Assembly (NCBI RefSeq): GCF_900110165.1
Contig: NZ_FOCQ01000001.1
Location: 300,624-364,623 of the forward strand
From: Lihuaxuella thermophila
Lineage (GTDB): Bacteria > Bacillota > Bacilli > Thermoactinomycetales > Thermoactinomycetaceae
DNA: 64,000 bases
Reading direction: 5' to 3'
Position numbers and translations under genes: made by a program. The notes under the pieces are model-generated. The model saw nothing but the letters and a program-made list of their open reading frames with translations. It ran no database searches and was not told the DNA's origin. Numbering within the stretch: the first letter of the stretch is position 1; the number at the start of each line of letters is the position of its first letter. Below are positions 29,233-39,520 of this stretch, piece by piece.

Positions 29233-29430
29233 TCATCCTTTTCCCGGCCCCGCTCCAAGCATATGTATCTCCCCTCTCTCTTTCTCAGGATCATAAGAGT
29301 ATTCGTTCCCGGTGAATGCCAACCCTTCCAAAAATAAATGTAATTTGATCATTCTTTCAAAAGACGAGAAATCCCGCATCAGATTTGGCAGTTGCGAGAG
29401 GAGAGAAATCATGTCAGCTTGTGCCATCAT
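29233..29430 (-). CDS. small hypothetical protein with TGNEYSY motif
   Basis: A 65-residue frame containing DFSSFERMIKLHLFLEGLAF and TGNEYSYDPEKERGE. A second, degraded copy of the same motif is at 37407-37520 in this element, which shows the reading frame is real or was so. Function unknown. Confidence 0.45.
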   Translation of the reverse strand: MMAQADMISLLSQLPNLMRDFSSFERMIKLHLFLEGLAFTGNEYSYDPEKERGEIHMLGAGPGKG

Positions 29431-29570
29431 CGGTGGGGATCAGTGACTGAGTACTGCCTTCACCCTGGGATGACAAGACGAAACGTGATCGTAATTGGGG
29501 AGAAGGAGCATCTGTCCAATAATAGGAAAAAGTGAATCTGATTTTGCGGTTATTTGCTCCAAAAATAGAA

Positions 29571-29612
29571 AAACAGACTGATGCTTTTCGAAGATCAGTC
29601 TGTTTATTTTTA
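29571..29612. terminator. terminator downstream of kimA
   Basis: AAACAGACTGAT / ATCAGTCTGTTT, a 12-base stem with T or A runs on either side. Confidence 0.85.
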
Positions 29613-29633
29613 TCTTATCCCTCTTTACTCTAA

Positions 29634-31463
29634 CTATTTTTTAAGATGATAGGGAACGATGGTGATATTGACGTTTTTCATTCTGAGCAAGTAAGCCATG
29701 ATGAGGAAACCCGATTGGTTGTGAAGGAAACTATGCCACCATTTTTTTGTTATAAATTGAGGCATGATGACCGTAACTGTGGCTCCTGATTGATCCGCTT
29801 GTGCTTTCACTGTATCAATAAATTCACTTAATGGTGTCAGAACACTCCGATAGAGGGAGTATAATGTCACGAGTCTCACACCTGTTTGCCAATTTTCCCA
29901 TTCTTTTTCCATGCGATCCATCGCCTCAGGGCTAGAGGCTACATACACCGCCATTACATGGTCTGATAAGGATTTGGCGTAAACGAGAGATTGGGCAACC
30001 ACTTTTGTGATTCCGGCGACAGGAACGATCACCACATTTTTGGCGTTTTCCATATCGATTAATTTATGAGCTAAATTGACTCGCAATTGTTCGCCAACAG
30101 CAAGATAATGCTGATGAATCTTACGGAAAATCATTACGCACAGCGGAATAAAGATCAGAGTCATCCACACATGTTCAAACTTGGTGATAAAGAAAATGAT
30201 CAAAATCACATAACAGATCAAAGCTCCCAACAGGCTGACGATCAATTTGGATACCCAGCCTTCTGGTTTTGACCGGATCCATTTGACAACCATTCCCGTC
30301 TGGGATAAAGAAAATGGAATAAACACTCCAACCGCATAGAGAGGAATCAGATTTTCCGTATTTCCTTCAAAAGCGATAATTAAGAGGATCGACGTTAAAC
30401 CCAAAGTAACAATGCCGTTTGAATATCCTAAGCGGTCCCCACGAACGGTAAAGGCTCTTGGCATAAATTTATCTTTCGCAAGATTAAACGCAAGTAAAGG
30501 AAACGCCGAAAAGCCTGTATTCGCTGCTAATACCAAAATCAGGGCCGTTGTGGCCTGAATATAATAATACACAGCATTTCTCCCAAAAACGGATGAGCCT
30601 AGTTTGGATAACACGGTTTCTGTTTCTGAAGGAGTAATCCCATACCAATAGGCCAAAAAGACGATTCCAGAAAAAAGCACGCCTAAAATAACTCCCATAA
30701 CGGCCAGGGTAAATGCTGCATTTTTAGGGGCCGGATCTTTGAAGTTGGGAATCGCATTGGAGATCGCCTCAACCCCGGTTAATGCAGAGCAACCCGAGGA
30801 AAATGCTTTTAATATGAGAAACAAACTAATCCCCATCACAGGTGTTCCAATCGCCGTATGGGCATTTGCCGGCGCGTGTCCAGTCAATATCTGATAGAGA
30901 CCAACAACAATTAATATGAGAAGAGCCAAAACGAATAAATAAACGGGATAAGCTAAAATGGAAGCCGATTCGGTTAGTCCCCTCAAGTTTAAGAGTGTAA
31001 TGATTGCCACAATACCTACAGCAATCTCCACCGTAAATGGATGAAGGATCGGAAACGCAGAAGTAATCGCATCAGTACCTGCTGAAACACTCACCGCAAC
31101 TGTTAAGATATAATCGACCAATAACGATCCTCCGGCAATCAAACCAAAGTTCGTCCCCAAATTTTCTTTGGCTACCATATAGGCGCCCCCGCCATTCGGG
31201 TAGGCGTAAATAATTTGACGATAGGATAGGATCAAAGCGGTCAATAAAATAAGCACTCCGACAGCGATGGGTAGTGAATACCAGAATGCCAATACGCTAA
31301 TAGTTGCCAACACAATTAAAATTTGTTCCGGCCCATAGGCTACAGAAGATAAGGCATCAGAGGAAAGAACCGCTAAAGCCTTTAAATTGCTTAATTTTTG
31401 AGATTGTAACTCATTGGATCGGAGCGGTCTTCCAATCAAAATACGTTTGATTTTACTAAACAT
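29634..31463 (-). CDS. kimA: high-affinity potassium importer KimA (YdaO)
   Basis: A 609-residue APC/KUP-related transporter with about 12 helices, starting MFSKIKRILIGRPL and containing LSSDALSSVAYGPEQILIVL and YPNGGGAYMVAKENLG, followed by a soluble C-terminal domain (MENAKNVVIVPVAG...). Length and sequence agree with Bacillus KimA (607 residues), a proton-coupled potassium importer inhibited by c-di-AMP. The leader carries a c-di-AMP riboswitch, which is the classic arrangement and makes the assignment firm. Lying on element 2, it would be lost from the mother-cell chromosome at excision. Confidence 0.92.
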   Translation of the reverse strand: MFSKIKRILIGRPLRSNELQSQKLSNLKALAVLSSDALSSVAYGPEQILIVLATISVLAFWYSLPIAVGVLILLTALILSYRQIIYAYPNGGGAYMVAKENLGTNFGLIAGGSLLVDYILTVAVSVSAGTDAITSAFPILHPFTVEIAVGIVAIITLLNLRGLTESASILAYPVYLFVLALLILIVVGLYQILTGHAPANAHTAIGTPVMGISLFLILKAFSSGCSALTGVEAISNAIPNFKDPAPKNAAFTLAVMGVILGVLFSGIVFLAYWYGITPSETETVLSKLGSSVFGRNAVYYYIQATTALILVLAANTGFSAFPLLAFNLAKDKFMPRAFTVRGDRLGYSNGIVTLGLTSILLIIAFEGNTENLIPLYAVGVFIPFSLSQTGMVVKWIRSKPEGWVSKLIVSLLGALICYVILIIFFITKFEHVWMTLIFIPLCVMIFRKIHQHYLAVGEQLRVNLAHKLIDMENAKNVVIVPVAGITKVVAQSLVYAKSLSDHVMAVYVASSPEAMDRMEKEWENWQTGVRLVTLYSLYRSVLTPLSEFIDTVKAQADQSGATVTVIMPQFITKKWWHSFLHNQSGFLIMAYLLRMKNVNITIVPYHLKK

Positions 31464-31603
31464 AAAAACTTCCCCTTACTCTCGGCTTATTCAATTGCTC
31501 TTTGTATGAACACAAAATGAGCTGATATGAAATCAGTTAACATCATTTGAGCTGTGCATCGGTTCGTCGTATTTGACCTATCCTTCCCCTTCGGCATAAA
31601 AAA

Positions 31604-31815
31604 AACCACAAAAAAGAGAGACTCTTTCCGTGGTTTCACACACGTCGTTCCCCCTCTCACAACGCTTACGAGGTTAGCTGACGGATTCGGGTGTTGAGAG
31701 TCACCCTACCTGTGGAAGACAAACACTTCCTTAGGATTCACCCCATATGTTGGTTCCCCCGTTCCCATCGGGTGGGATTCAGCGATTTGCAGGCATTATC
31801 CAATTGAATTTGAGA
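31604..31815 (-). ncRNA. c-di-AMP riboswitch (ydaO/yuaA leader)
   Basis: On the reverse strand the conserved ydaO-motif blocks appear in order: a GGGGGAACCA block, ATGGGGTGAATCC, GGTAGGG, and CCCGAATCCGTCAGCTAACC with CTCGTAAGCG. A terminator hairpin follows at 31604-31636 (AACCAC / GTGGTT with loop helix and eight T), giving an OFF switch: c-di-AMP binding favours termination of kimA transcription. About 140 bases lie between the hairpin and the kimA start. Confidence 0.93.
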
Positions 31816-32265
31816 TAAATCTTACTCCTCTGCCTTCTGGATTGTAAAGCACCATTTTACCCAAAAATAGTCAAAAAAAAGCTATATAATCAATTCTAAA
31901 CGGTTAGATGAGGCACTATCTTTTTGCCACAAGAGATTGCTCTCTTAAGATCCGTTTTTCAAAACGGTATTGGAACTTGTGTGTTTTCTGTAATTTCATT
32001 GCTTATGCTTATAGACAAGGAATAGCAGCTGATTCTGCGATCAATCATTCCGCATGGCAAACCCATCCCGCAAAAAGTCCGGTAGAAAAAAACGGGGTTA
32101 TCTTCGTGAAGCCGGATTCAGCCCATAGCCGTTCAATTTGATTTTCAGGGATTTTCTAAATCAATCACGCAGTCGCCAACTCGCTTGATATGTTCGAGCG
32201 GGTAAGGACTTTTAATATCATAATCAAATAATCATTTTACCATGGGTTGATTCCGTTTTATACTT
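31816..32265. other. intergenic region between kimA leader and cad operon
   Basis: 450 bases, AT-rich at both ends. It should hold the kimA promoter on the reverse strand; no intact gene seen. Confidence 0.4.
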
Positions 32266-32287
32266 TAATCAAATAGTCGTTTGATTA
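32266..32287 (+). promoter_or_regulatory. candidate CadC operator
   Basis: TAATCAAA / TTTGATTA, an 8-base perfect inverted repeat with a 6-base spacer, immediately before the cadC ribosome site. A partial copy (AATCAAATAATCATTT) lies at 32222-32237. ArsR-family repressors bind such AT-rich dyads. Confidence 0.6.
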
Positions 32288-32307
32288 TTAAAGCGAGGGG
32301 TGATCCT

Positions 32308-32685
32308 TTGAGTAAAGACCATTGTGAAATTTATTGTTATGACGAAGAAAAAGTGAAACGGGTTCAAGCTTCACTAGCAACTGTGGATCCGATCGATACA
32401 GCACAACTGTTTAAAGCACTCGCAGATCCGACTCGTTTAAAAATTGCATATGCATTGGTGCAAGAGGATGAGCTCTGTGTCTGTGACGTAGCAAATATTA
32501 TTGATTCCTCCTTGGCCACTGCTTCTCATCACTTGCGCTTACTCCGGACGATGGGCTTGGCGAAGTATCGGAAAGAAGGAAAACTCGTTTTTTATTCTCT
32601 GGATGATGATCATGTAAAACAACTTGTCCAACTGGCATTTGCCCATCGTAAGGAGTTGATCACAGATGGAGCAAGTCCAAGATAA
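32308..32685 (+). CDS. cadC: CadC-type metal-sensing ArsR repressor
   Basis: A 125-residue winged-helix repressor. It starts [20 protein letters not shown], with the N-terminal cysteines of CadC, and has ELCVCD in the alpha-3 helix, the metal-binding CxC that with the N-terminal Cys forms the Cd/Pb/Zn site. The recognition helix is in [12 protein letters not shown]. The TTG start at 32308 follows GAGGGGTGAT. It overlaps cadA by 20 bases. It should release the promoter on binding cadmium, lead or zinc. Confidence 0.9.
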   Translation: MSKDHCEIYCYDEEKVKRVQASLATVDPIDTAQLFKALADPTRLKIAYALVQEDELCVCDVANIIDSSLATASHHLRLLRTMGLAKYRKEGKLVFYSLDDDHVKQLVQLAFAHRKELITDGASPR

Positions 32686-34795
32686 AAAAGTGTACCGTGT
32701 CCTGGGGTTTACTTGCGCCGGTTGCGCGGCTCATTTTGAGGAAAATGTCAAAAAACTGCCCGGTGTAAGGGATGCCCAAGTCAACTTCGGGGCCTCTAAA
32801 ATCACTGTATATGGCGAGCCTTCCATAAAAGATCTGGAGAAGGCGGGCGCATTTGAGAATCTGAAGATTTATCCGGAAAATCAAGAAGTGCGTATGGAGA
32901 GAGAGCCCTTTTGGAAGAGAAGAGAGGCCATTCAAGTTGGTGTTTCGTTGGTATTTCTCCTTCTTGGCGGGTTGATGGGTGAATCTTATGGAGAAAAAAG
33001 CATTCCTTCTGTCGTTTCCTATCTCCTGTCCATGTTGATTGGGGGATACGCTTTATTCCGAAAAGGATTACTGAATCTAACACGACTCCAATTTGATATG
33101 TATACCCTGATGACCATTGCCATCTTGGGTGCTGCTGCCATTGGTGAGTGGGGAGAAGGGGCAACCGTAGTTATTCTCTTTGCCATCAGTGAAGCGCTGG
33201 AGACTTACTCCATGGATAAAGCCCGTCAGTCGATTCGAGCACTTATGGATCTTGCTCCTAAACAGGCTCTGATTCGCCGTGGGGACGAAGAGATCATGGT
33301 TCCAGTCGCTGAGATCCGCATCGGAGATATTATGATCGTGAAGCCAGGGCAAAAACTGGCCATGGATGGAGTCGTTGTCAAAGGAAGTTCTTCGATCAAC
33401 CAAGCTCCGATTACCGGAGAATCGATCCCGGCAGCAAAAAACGTTGGTGATGAAGTATATGCCGGTACTTTAAACGGGGAAGGCTTGTTGGAGGTCAAAG
33501 TAACCAAACGAGTGGAAGATACGACGATTGCAAAGATCATCCATTTGGTTGAAGAAGCTCAAGCGGAACGGGCTCCGTCTCAAGCTTTTGTTGATCGCTT
33601 CGCCAAGATATATACGCCTTTGATTCTGATTGCCGGCTTCCTGGTTGCCGTGATTCCGCCACTCTGGTTCCAAGCGGATTGGGGTGATTGGATCTATCGG
33701 GGATTGGCCCTCCTGGTCGTTGGTTGTCCGTGCGCATTGGTGGTTTCCACTCCGGTATCCATTGTGACGGCCATCGGAAATGCCGCACGAAACGGGGTGC
33801 TGATCAAAGGCGGGATTCACTTGGAAGAAGCCGGAGCCCTTTCCATCATTGCCTTTGATAAAACAGGCACTTTAACACGCGGAGTTCCGGTGGTGACAGA
33901 CTTTGTTTCACTTATATCCCACAAAGAAAAAGAATTGTTGAGTATTGCGGTATCGATTGAGAAAAACTCACAACATCCACTGGCTTCGGCTATCCTGCGA
34001 AAAGCGGAGGAAGAAGACATTCCCGTTCAGGAGGTCGAGGATTTCTCTTCTCTCATGGGAAAAGGAGTGCAAGCGAAGGTAAATGGTGTCTTGTACTACA
34101 TCGGCAGTCCTGCATTATTTGAAGAACTTATGCCAGCCGGTATTCCAGATGAGACAAAGAAAACCGTTCTTAGCCTGCAAAAACAAGGAAAAACCGTGAT
34201 GGTACTGGGTACCGGAAGCGAAATGCTGGCTCTTATTGCCGTAGCGGATGAAGAAAGAGAAAGCAGTAAAGAAGTGATTCGACAGTTGCATGAGCTGGGG
34301 ATCAAGAAGACAGTCATGTTGACCGGGGATAACCGGACCACTGCGGAAGCCGTCGGAAAACAATTAGGAGTGGGGGAAGTTCAAGCCGAACTGTTGCCTC
34401 AAGATAAATTAGAATTGATTAAACAACTCCGGGCCGACGGTTCCAAAGTGGCAATGGTGGGAGATGGTGTGAACGACGCTCCGGCGTTGGCCGCTTCAAC
34501 CGTTGGGATTGCCATGGGCGGAGCCGGAACGGATACGGCGCTCGAAACGGCGGATATTGCACTCATGGCAGACGATCTGAAAAAACTGCCATTTACCATC
34601 CGATTAAGTCGCCAGGCGCTCCGGATTATTAAGCAAAATATTACGTTCTCCTTGGCGGTCAAAGCATTAGCTCTGCTTCTCATCCTGCCTGGGTGGCTCA
34701 CTCTATGGATGGCTGTATTTGCAGACATGGGTGCAACTCTCATCGTTACATTGAATGGGTTACGTCTGTTAAAAACGAGGGATAACCTTGGATAA
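32666..34795 (+). CDS. cadA: cadmium/zinc/lead-exporting P1B-type ATPase
   Basis: A 709-residue P-type ATPase: one N-terminal metal-binding domain (GFTCAGCA, Cys17 and Cys20), the actuator motif APITGES, the intramembrane CPC (residues 354-356), phosphorylated Asp in DKTGT (about 398), a His-Pro motif (SQHPLAS) and the hinge [11 protein letters not shown]. The CPC motif plus the CadC partner support export of divalent soft metals. It overlaps the next methyltransferase gene by 8 bases, so three genes form one operon. Confidence 0.93.
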   Translation: MEQVQDKKVYRVLGFTCAGCAAHFEENVKKLPGVRDAQVNFGASKITVYGEPSIKDLEKAGAFENLKIYPENQEVRMEREPFWKRREAIQVGVSLVFLLLGGLMGESYGEKSIPSVVSYLLSMLIGGYALFRKGLLNLTRLQFDMYTLMTIAILGAAAIGEWGEGATVVILFAISEALETYSMDKARQSIRALMDLAPKQALIRRGDEEIMVPVAEIRIGDIMIVKPGQKLAMDGVVVKGSSSINQAPITGESIPAAKNVGDEVYAGTLNGEGLLEVKVTKRVEDTTIAKIIHLVEEAQAERAPSQAFVDRFAKIYTPLILIAGFLVAVIPPLWFQADWGDWIYRGLALLVVGCPCALVVSTPVSIVTAIGNAARNGVLIKGGIHLEEAGALSIIAFDKTGTLTRGVPVVTDFVSLISHKEKELLSIAVSIEKNSQHPLASAILRKAEEEDIPVQEVEDFSSLMGKGVQAKVNGVLYYIGSPALFEELMPAGIPDETKKTVLSLQKQGKTVMVLGTGSEMLALIAVADEERESSKEVIRQLHELGIKKTVMLTGDNRTTAEAVGKQLGVGEVQAELLPQDKLELIKQLRADGSKVAMVGDGVNDAPALAASTVGIAMGGAGTDTALETADIALMADDLKKLPFTIRLSRQALRIIKQNITFSLAVKALALLLILPGWLTLWMAVFADMGATLIVTLNGLRLLKTRDNLG

Positions 34796-35414
34796 CCGCT
34801 GGAATAAAGCAGTGTATAAGCTTTGGTCGCCTTTGTACGATTTGTTTTTTAATGCGGGTATGTTTTTGGATGCCAGGGAAAAGGTATTTGAGGATATTGA
34901 ATTTGAGTCAGGTCAAAAAACACTTTTAGTCGGAGTAGGAACAGGAGCAGATCTTCCGTTTATGATCAATCATGATATGAAGATTACCGCCATAGACTTA
35001 TCAACGGATATGCTTTATAAAGCCAGACAGAAATTTTGCTCGTCCAACATCACTTTTTTGGAGATGGACGCCCAAAGCCTGGCTTTTCCCTCTAACTCTT
35101 TTGATACGGTCATTGCTAACTTGATTCTGTCGGTGGTCCCTGATCCAATTCGCTGTATGAAGGAAATCATTCGTGTAACACGTCAGGGTGGGCAAATCAT
35201 CATATTCGATAAGTTTGTCCCATCAAATCAGACGCTGTCGATTTTTAAACGAATGATTCGGCCGATCGTGGCTGTGCTTGGGACTGACATTGGCCGGCGG
35301 TTTGAAAACATCGTCATGCCTGTTCGGAACTACGTTTCGATTGAAGCCGATTTACCTGTTCTTTTTAATGGGATGTATAGAAAAATTCTACTTCGGAAAA
35401 AGGCCATGCCATGA
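34788..35414 (+). CDS. SAM-dependent methyltransferase co-transcribed with cadA
   Basis: A 208-residue UbiE/PmtA-type methyltransferase: [13 protein letters not shown] (motif I), [10 protein letters not shown] (motif II), [20 protein letters not shown], and [14 protein letters not shown]. The TTG start at 34788 lies inside the end of cadA. Co-transcription with a metal exporter suggests a role under metal stress, for example lipid or metalloid methylation, but the substrate is not shown by the sequence. Confidence 0.8.
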   Translation: MDNRWNKAVYKLWSPLYDLFFNAGMFLDAREKVFEDIEFESGQKTLLVGVGTGADLPFMINHDMKITAIDLSTDMLYKARQKFCSSNITFLEMDAQSLAFPSNSFDTVIANLILSVVPDPIRCMKEIIRVTRQGGQIIIFDKFVPSNQTLSIFKRMIRPIVAVLGTDIGRRFENIVMPVRNYVSIEADLPVLFNGMYRKILLRKKAMP

Positions 35415-35560
35415 GTAATCTCTAAAGATAATTTGGTGGCGATCTCGTCTGGCTTTGAATACGCGAAGGAACACCTGGGTATTTGGGAACTATGATTGGG
35501 TAGGACAAGTTTAGTCGGTGTGGGCAGGGATCTTTTACCTACAAGTTAATTCAACAAAAA

Positions 35561-35590
35561 GGGCCGATTCAATTTTATCGAATCGGCTCC
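35561..35590. terminator. hairpin downstream of cad operon
   Basis: GCCGATTC / GAATCGGC stem with a 9-base loop. An A run lies on its left, so it is best as a terminator on the reverse strand. Confidence 0.5.
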
Positions 35591-35704
35591 TATTACATGA
35601 TTTGGGTAAATAGCACTTTATCACTGAGGTTGGACGGATCAATGGGGCAGTCGGAGCAATGGCACCAAATCCGGTCTTAACTGCCTCTCCCTTTAATGCT
35701 TTTT

Positions 35705-36340
35705 TCATTTTGTAATTCGCATAGGTTCTACAATTCTCGGATTCTTGAGCTGGGAAGGAGAGATCGGTCCGTTCGTAAAGTAATACTTCGTCTGCTGATT
35801 TTTCCGGTCGTGGAGAACGGTAATTTGACTATACCAGTTATTTCTCCACAACGTATCATAATAATGAATCCGATAATAATTCACTTCTTCATCCAGTGAC
35901 TGGAGAGATTGGCGTAAAATATCTAAATCTATCTCTTTTGTGTGAATTTCACCAGGTTGTAAGATAAATGGATGATCCCAGTCTTGATCATAGTTTTTGA
36001 CCGTACCATCGTCAAAAATTTGATAAAAGTTAATGCCCTGGATCGGAATGGGAACGTTTCCCGAGTTGGTAGCAAAATATCGGATGTATTCAAGTTCACC
36101 CGTAGACTCTTTTTGTTGGAAAGTAAAAGATAATGTCAGTTTGGGCGTATGGATTTCTTGTGCAAAATTAAATGATTTTTCCGCAATCTCATTGGATTTA
36201 GATGCCATTTCCACTGACCGTTTGGACACTTGATAGGTTAGCCAAGCCGCATAGAACGTCCCCAGAGCTCCGAGAGCTTGTCCAACTGCTCCCCACATGT
36301 CCCAATTGAGATACCAAGGTTCCGCTGCTAAGAACATCAT
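35705..36340 (-). CDS. membrane-anchored hypothetical protein
   Basis: A 211-residue protein with a single N-terminal membrane segment (MWGAVGQALGALGTFYAAWLTY, about residues 15-36), a short coiled-coil helix (KRSVEMASKSNEIAEKSFNFA), then a beta-rich soluble part. The start at 36340 follows GGAGTG. No family recognised. It faces the cad operon and is separated from hfq by a terminator. Confidence 0.6.
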   Translation of the reverse strand: MMFLAAEPWYLNWDMWGAVGQALGALGTFYAAWLTYQVSKRSVEMASKSNEIAEKSFNFAQEIHTPKLTLSFTFQQKESTGELEYIRYFATNSGNVPIPIQGINFYQIFDDGTVKNYDQDWDHPFILQPGEIHTKEIDLDILRQSLQSLDEEVNYYRIHYYDTLWRNNWYSQITVLHDRKNQQTKYYFTNGPISPSQLKNPRIVEPMRITK

Positions 36341-36400
36341 AGAGTCCACACTCCTATTTATTAAATAGACTCTCTTTTCCCCAAATAGAAGGGGTAATGA

Positions 36401-36437
36401 ATAAAAGCCACTCCCGCTCATCCGGGAATGGCTTGTT
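36401..36437 (-). terminator. terminator of hfq paralogue
   Basis: On the reverse strand AGCCATTCCCG / CGGGAGTGGCT, with a G-T pair, is followed by a T-rich tail; the hfq stop is a few bases upstream. Confidence 0.75.
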
Positions 36438-36443
36438 GTCCAA

Positions 36444-36674
36444 TCACCCTTCCCCCGGCTCCTGACCCATGGACACAGGTTCAGCTGGGATAATAGTGGA
36501 GATGGCATGTTTATAAATCAACTGTTGCTTTCCGCCTGTAATCTGGACGGTTAGCGTAAATGTATCAAAACCGACGATAACTCCCCGAAACTGGAATCCG
36601 TTCATGAGATAGATGGTGACCAGAGTACGCCTAGTACGCAGTTGGTTTAAGAAAATGCTCTGCAGGTTCTTCAT
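36444..36674 (-). CDS. hfq: Hfq-like Sm-fold RNA chaperone
   Basis: A 76-residue protein: [13 protein letters not shown], then [13 protein letters not shown] (Sm1), FDTFTLTV, and [13 protein letters not shown] (Sm2, KH motif). All Hfq signature residues (Q near residue 5, N/G/F in LMNGFQ, YKHA) are present, so it should form an RNA-binding hexameric ring. Host hfq normally lies next to miaA; here it stands alone on an excisable element, so it is probably a second copy. A longer in-frame start exists but lacks a ribosome site; AGGAGAG precedes 36674. Confidence 0.88.
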   Translation of the reverse strand: MKNLQSIFLNQLRTRRTLVTIYLMNGFQFRGVIVGFDTFTLTVQITGGKQQLIYKHAISTIIPAEPVSMGQEPGEG

Positions 36675-36858
36675 TTTCTCTCTCCTGATCATGGATGGTT
36701 TTTATCGCAGTCCGAAATATTAAAACAAACATAAAGTCCAAGGCCTTTGTTCAGCGGTTATACATGACTTTCATGCACCACCGCTTCAAATTGATTTCCC
36801 GACCCGTAACCCCCAGAAGCTGTCCAACTTCGTTTTTAGGGCTCCTTTAAATCGTTCA

Positions 36859-37383
36859 TCATTTAGTTAATATACCTAAATACTCTATCCAAGGTCCGAC
36901 ATCTTCGCGGTATCTCTTTGCCATTACTCTTACAATTTGAGCAATGTGCGTCAAATCATGAACAACCCAAGTAGAAAGCAATTCTCTTAACTTAACGACA
37001 CCAAATGCCGGATGAATACCGGTTAATTCCAGATCCGATTCAGTTTCCAATAGACTTTTCAACTTTGATATATTATGTTTCCGCATATTTTTAAATTCGA
37101 GCAACTTTTCTTCGATGGTTCCTCCTGAATTTTCTTTTAGGTGACTAAAACGGTCGAATGTGGGGAATGTATTATTTTCTCCTTCTTTAAGAATCATTTC
37201 TACCCTGGGGATCCAATTATTTTTTTCTCCTTCGATCAGGTGGTCAATGACTTCCGTAACATTCCAGGTTCCTTCGCCCTCGTTCACAAGCAACCATCCA
37301 TCAGATAAACCAGATAAGAAATACTCGATTGATTGAGGGGTACGTTCCAGCACTTCAATAGTTTCTTGCAAGTTAAAGTTCAT
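36859..37383 (-). CDS. DinB/YfiT-like four-helix protein
   Basis: A 174-residue DinB-superfamily protein. The three metal-ligand histidines appear as [12 protein letters not shown], and [13 protein letters not shown] (two His). Family members include thiol transferases and many uncharacterised stress proteins. Start at 37383 after GAGGAGT. Monocistronic. Confidence 0.75.
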   Translation of the reverse strand: MNFNLQETIEVLERTPQSIEYFLSGLSDGWLLVNEGEGTWNVTEVIDHLIEGEKNNWIPRVEMILKEGENNTFPTFDRFSHLKENSGGTIEEKLLEFKNMRKHNISKLKSLLETESDLELTGIHPAFGVVKLRELLSTWVVHDLTHIAQIVRVMAKRYREDVGPWIEYLGILTK

Positions 37384-37406
37384 AAAAAGACTCCTCTCGC
37401 TATTTC

Positions 37407-37520
37407 TTAAAAATACGTCTGCCCTTCGATATAAGAATATTCGTTCCCGGTGATTTTCAACCCTTCCTGACATGAAAATGCTTCAGACCCGATTACCCGT
37501 TCAAAAGTCCGGAAACCTCG
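37407..37520 (-). pseudogene. remnant of TGNEYSY small protein
   Basis: The reverse-strand frame ends [20 protein letters not shown] then ITGNEYSY, matching the small protein at 29233 (SSFERMI...EGLAFTGNEYSY). The N-terminal part is missing. It suggests an internal duplication within element 2. Confidence 0.45.
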
Positions 37521-37724
37521 TATAAGGAAGAAAGGAGACGGGATGCCGGCGACATCGCATGAAGAAGTCTTGGGATGCGGTGGGTGGAATATCGGAGAAT
37601 AAAGCTCTCTGTGAAAAGGGGATACGGTGGGGGTTATAAGAAAAAAACAGAGAGGCAAAACGAAAATCGAAGGGGGAAAAGTGGCGATTTTGCCGCAATG
37701 GATCAAACATCATCAAGCAAAAAA

Positions 37725-37762
37725 AAGACCGCCCCCAAAAATCTGGAGAAGGCGGTTTTTCA
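37725..37762 (-). terminator. terminator of selO
   Basis: ACCGCC / GGCGGT hairpin with T run on the reverse strand, directly after the selO stop. Confidence 0.8.
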
Positions 37763-37767
37763 TTTTT

Positions 37768-39237
37768 TCACGTTCCGCAAAAGGTGCGGTACGGGGTGGT
37801 TGATTCCGAAGGTTTGGCGTATTCAGCCTGATCAGGGGTATGTGCATACGGTCTGGACAGGACATCAAGAAAACGCTCCATGACGCGGGTATCCCCATTA
37901 ACTGCGGCTTCCAGCGCTTCTTCCACCCGGTGGTTCCGGGGAATGATCGCCGGGTTATTGTTTCGCATCAACTGGTGGGAATCTTTTTTGGATTCCGCCT
38001 GCCGGTCCAGTCTCGCCTGCCAACGTTTATGCCACTCGGCAAATTCCGGGCTCCCGAACAAGCAGCTGTCCTCTGTCCGGTCAAAAGTCAATGCGAGGAA
38101 CGTATTGGTATAGTCCGCACGATGCTTATGCATCATTTTGAGAAGATCTTCAATCAGGGATTCATCTTCGATTTCTTCATTGAATAACCCCAGTTTCGCC
38201 CGCATTCCTGCAAGCCATTCGCTTCGGTACAATTGGATGAAACCGGAAACCTCCTCTTGGGCCAGTTCGACTGCTCGCTCTGGACTTTCATCCAACAACG
38301 GCAACAAGGTTTCGGCAAATCGAGCGAGATTCCATCCGGCCATCGGAGGCTGGTTGCCGTAAGCGTAGCGCCCCTGGATGTCGATCGAACTGAATACCGT
38401 AGCCGGGTCATACGTATCCATGAAGGCGCAGGGGCCGTAGTCAATGGTTTCCCCGCTGATGGTCATGTTGTCGGTGTTCATCACGCCGTGGATAAAGCCA
38501 ACCAATTGCCATTTGGCGACCAGCGCAGCCTGACGCTTGATCACCTCCTGAAGAAGGAACAGATAGCGGTGTTCCACTTCGTCAAAACCGGGGAAATGCC
38601 GCTCTAAGGCATAATCGGCCAAGGTACGGAGATCGTCCACCGTTCCCCAGTTCGCTGCATATTGGAACGTGCCGACACGCAGATGGCTGGCAGCCACGCG
38701 GGTCAGAATGGCGCCAGGCAAGAGCGTTTCGCGAATAATCTCTTCACCGGTCGTCACCACGGCCAGGCTGCGGGTCGTGGGAATGCCAAGCGCATACATG
38801 GCTTCGCTGATGATGTATTCGCGCAACATCGGTCCAAGTGCCGCCCGGCCATCGCCCCCGCGGGAGTAAGGAGTCCTGCCTGAACCCTTGAGTTGAATAT
38901 CCATCCGCTCTCCACGGGGCGTGATCTGCTCGCCGAGCAGCAGGGCCCGACCGTCCCCCAATTTGGTGAAATGGCCAAATTGATGTCCCGCGTAAGCCTG
39001 GGCAAGCGGCAAAGCGCCATCGGGGATCCGGTTGCCCGCCAGCGCCGCAATGCCTTCGTTGCTTTGCAATGCCTCGACGTTCAATCCCAGAGATGTCGCC
39101 AGCTGTTCATTGAGGATGACCAACTTCGGTGCGCGCACCGGGGTTGGGTCAACCTCGGAAAAAAATATTTCCGGCAGGCGGGCATAGCTGTTGTCAAAGT
39201 TCCATCCAGCTGCTATGATTTCTGTTCGCTTTGTCAT
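37768..39237 (-). CDS. selO: protein adenylyltransferase SelO (YdiU)
   Basis: A 489-residue pseudokinase-fold AMP transferase: [63 protein letters not shown] are the conserved SelO blocks. It AMPylates Ser/Thr/Tyr of redox-related proteins. The C-terminus is FCGT, so the position that carries selenocysteine in some homologues is cysteine here. No obvious operon partner; the divergent neighbour is a quinone reductase, a redox theme. Confidence 0.92.
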   Translation of the reverse strand: MTKRTEIIAAGWNFDNSYARLPEIFFSEVDPTPVRAPKLVILNEQLATSLGLNVEALQSNEGIAALAGNRIPDGALPLAQAYAGHQFGHFTKLGDGRALLLGEQITPRGERMDIQLKGSGRTPYSRGGDGRAALGPMLREYIISEAMYALGIPTTRSLAVVTTGEEIIRETLLPGAILTRVAASHLRVGTFQYAANWGTVDDLRTLADYALERHFPGFDEVEHRYLFLLQEVIKRQAALVAKWQLVGFIHGVMNTDNMTISGETIDYGPCAFMDTYDPATVFSSIDIQGRYAYGNQPPMAGWNLARFAETLLPLLDESPERAVELAQEEVSGFIQLYRSEWLAGMRAKLGLFNEEIEDESLIEDLLKMMHKHRADYTNTFLALTFDRTEDSCLFGSPEFAEWHKRWQARLDRQAESKKDSHQLMRNNNPAIIPRNHRVEEALEAAVNGDTRVMERFLDVLSRPYAHTPDQAEYAKPSESTTPYRTFCGT

Positions 39238-39442
39238 CGTATCCCCTTTTCTCCGCTGTTTTTTTGTTATGATCCATCATTTATTTCCCCTTCAACAGAA
39301 GGAATTCATTTTTATTGTCTTCTTTTGACACTGGTTTATCCTCTGAGTAGACTGGCGTCGGTTGTTTAACGATCGTTTCCCGTCAGTTGAAAACAACTTG
39401 AAGGGGGGATGACACACTCACCTTCATGAAAGTACCTGGACT

Positions 39443-39462
39443 AAATGTGCGTACTTACTTAT
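39443..39462 (+). promoter_or_regulatory. candidate HxlR-type operator at quinone reductase
   Basis: GTACTTAC occurs at 39451-39458, and AAGTAC lies 15 bases upstream as an inverted copy. The same GTACTTAC (reverse strand) is at 40543-40550 in front of the HxlR gene. Shared motif suggests one regulator. Confidence 0.4.
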
Positions 39463-39520
39463 TTGCGGTGTGCTCTTTATACTCAAGGTGAAATGAGTAA
39501 TTCATAAGGAGGACAAAACT

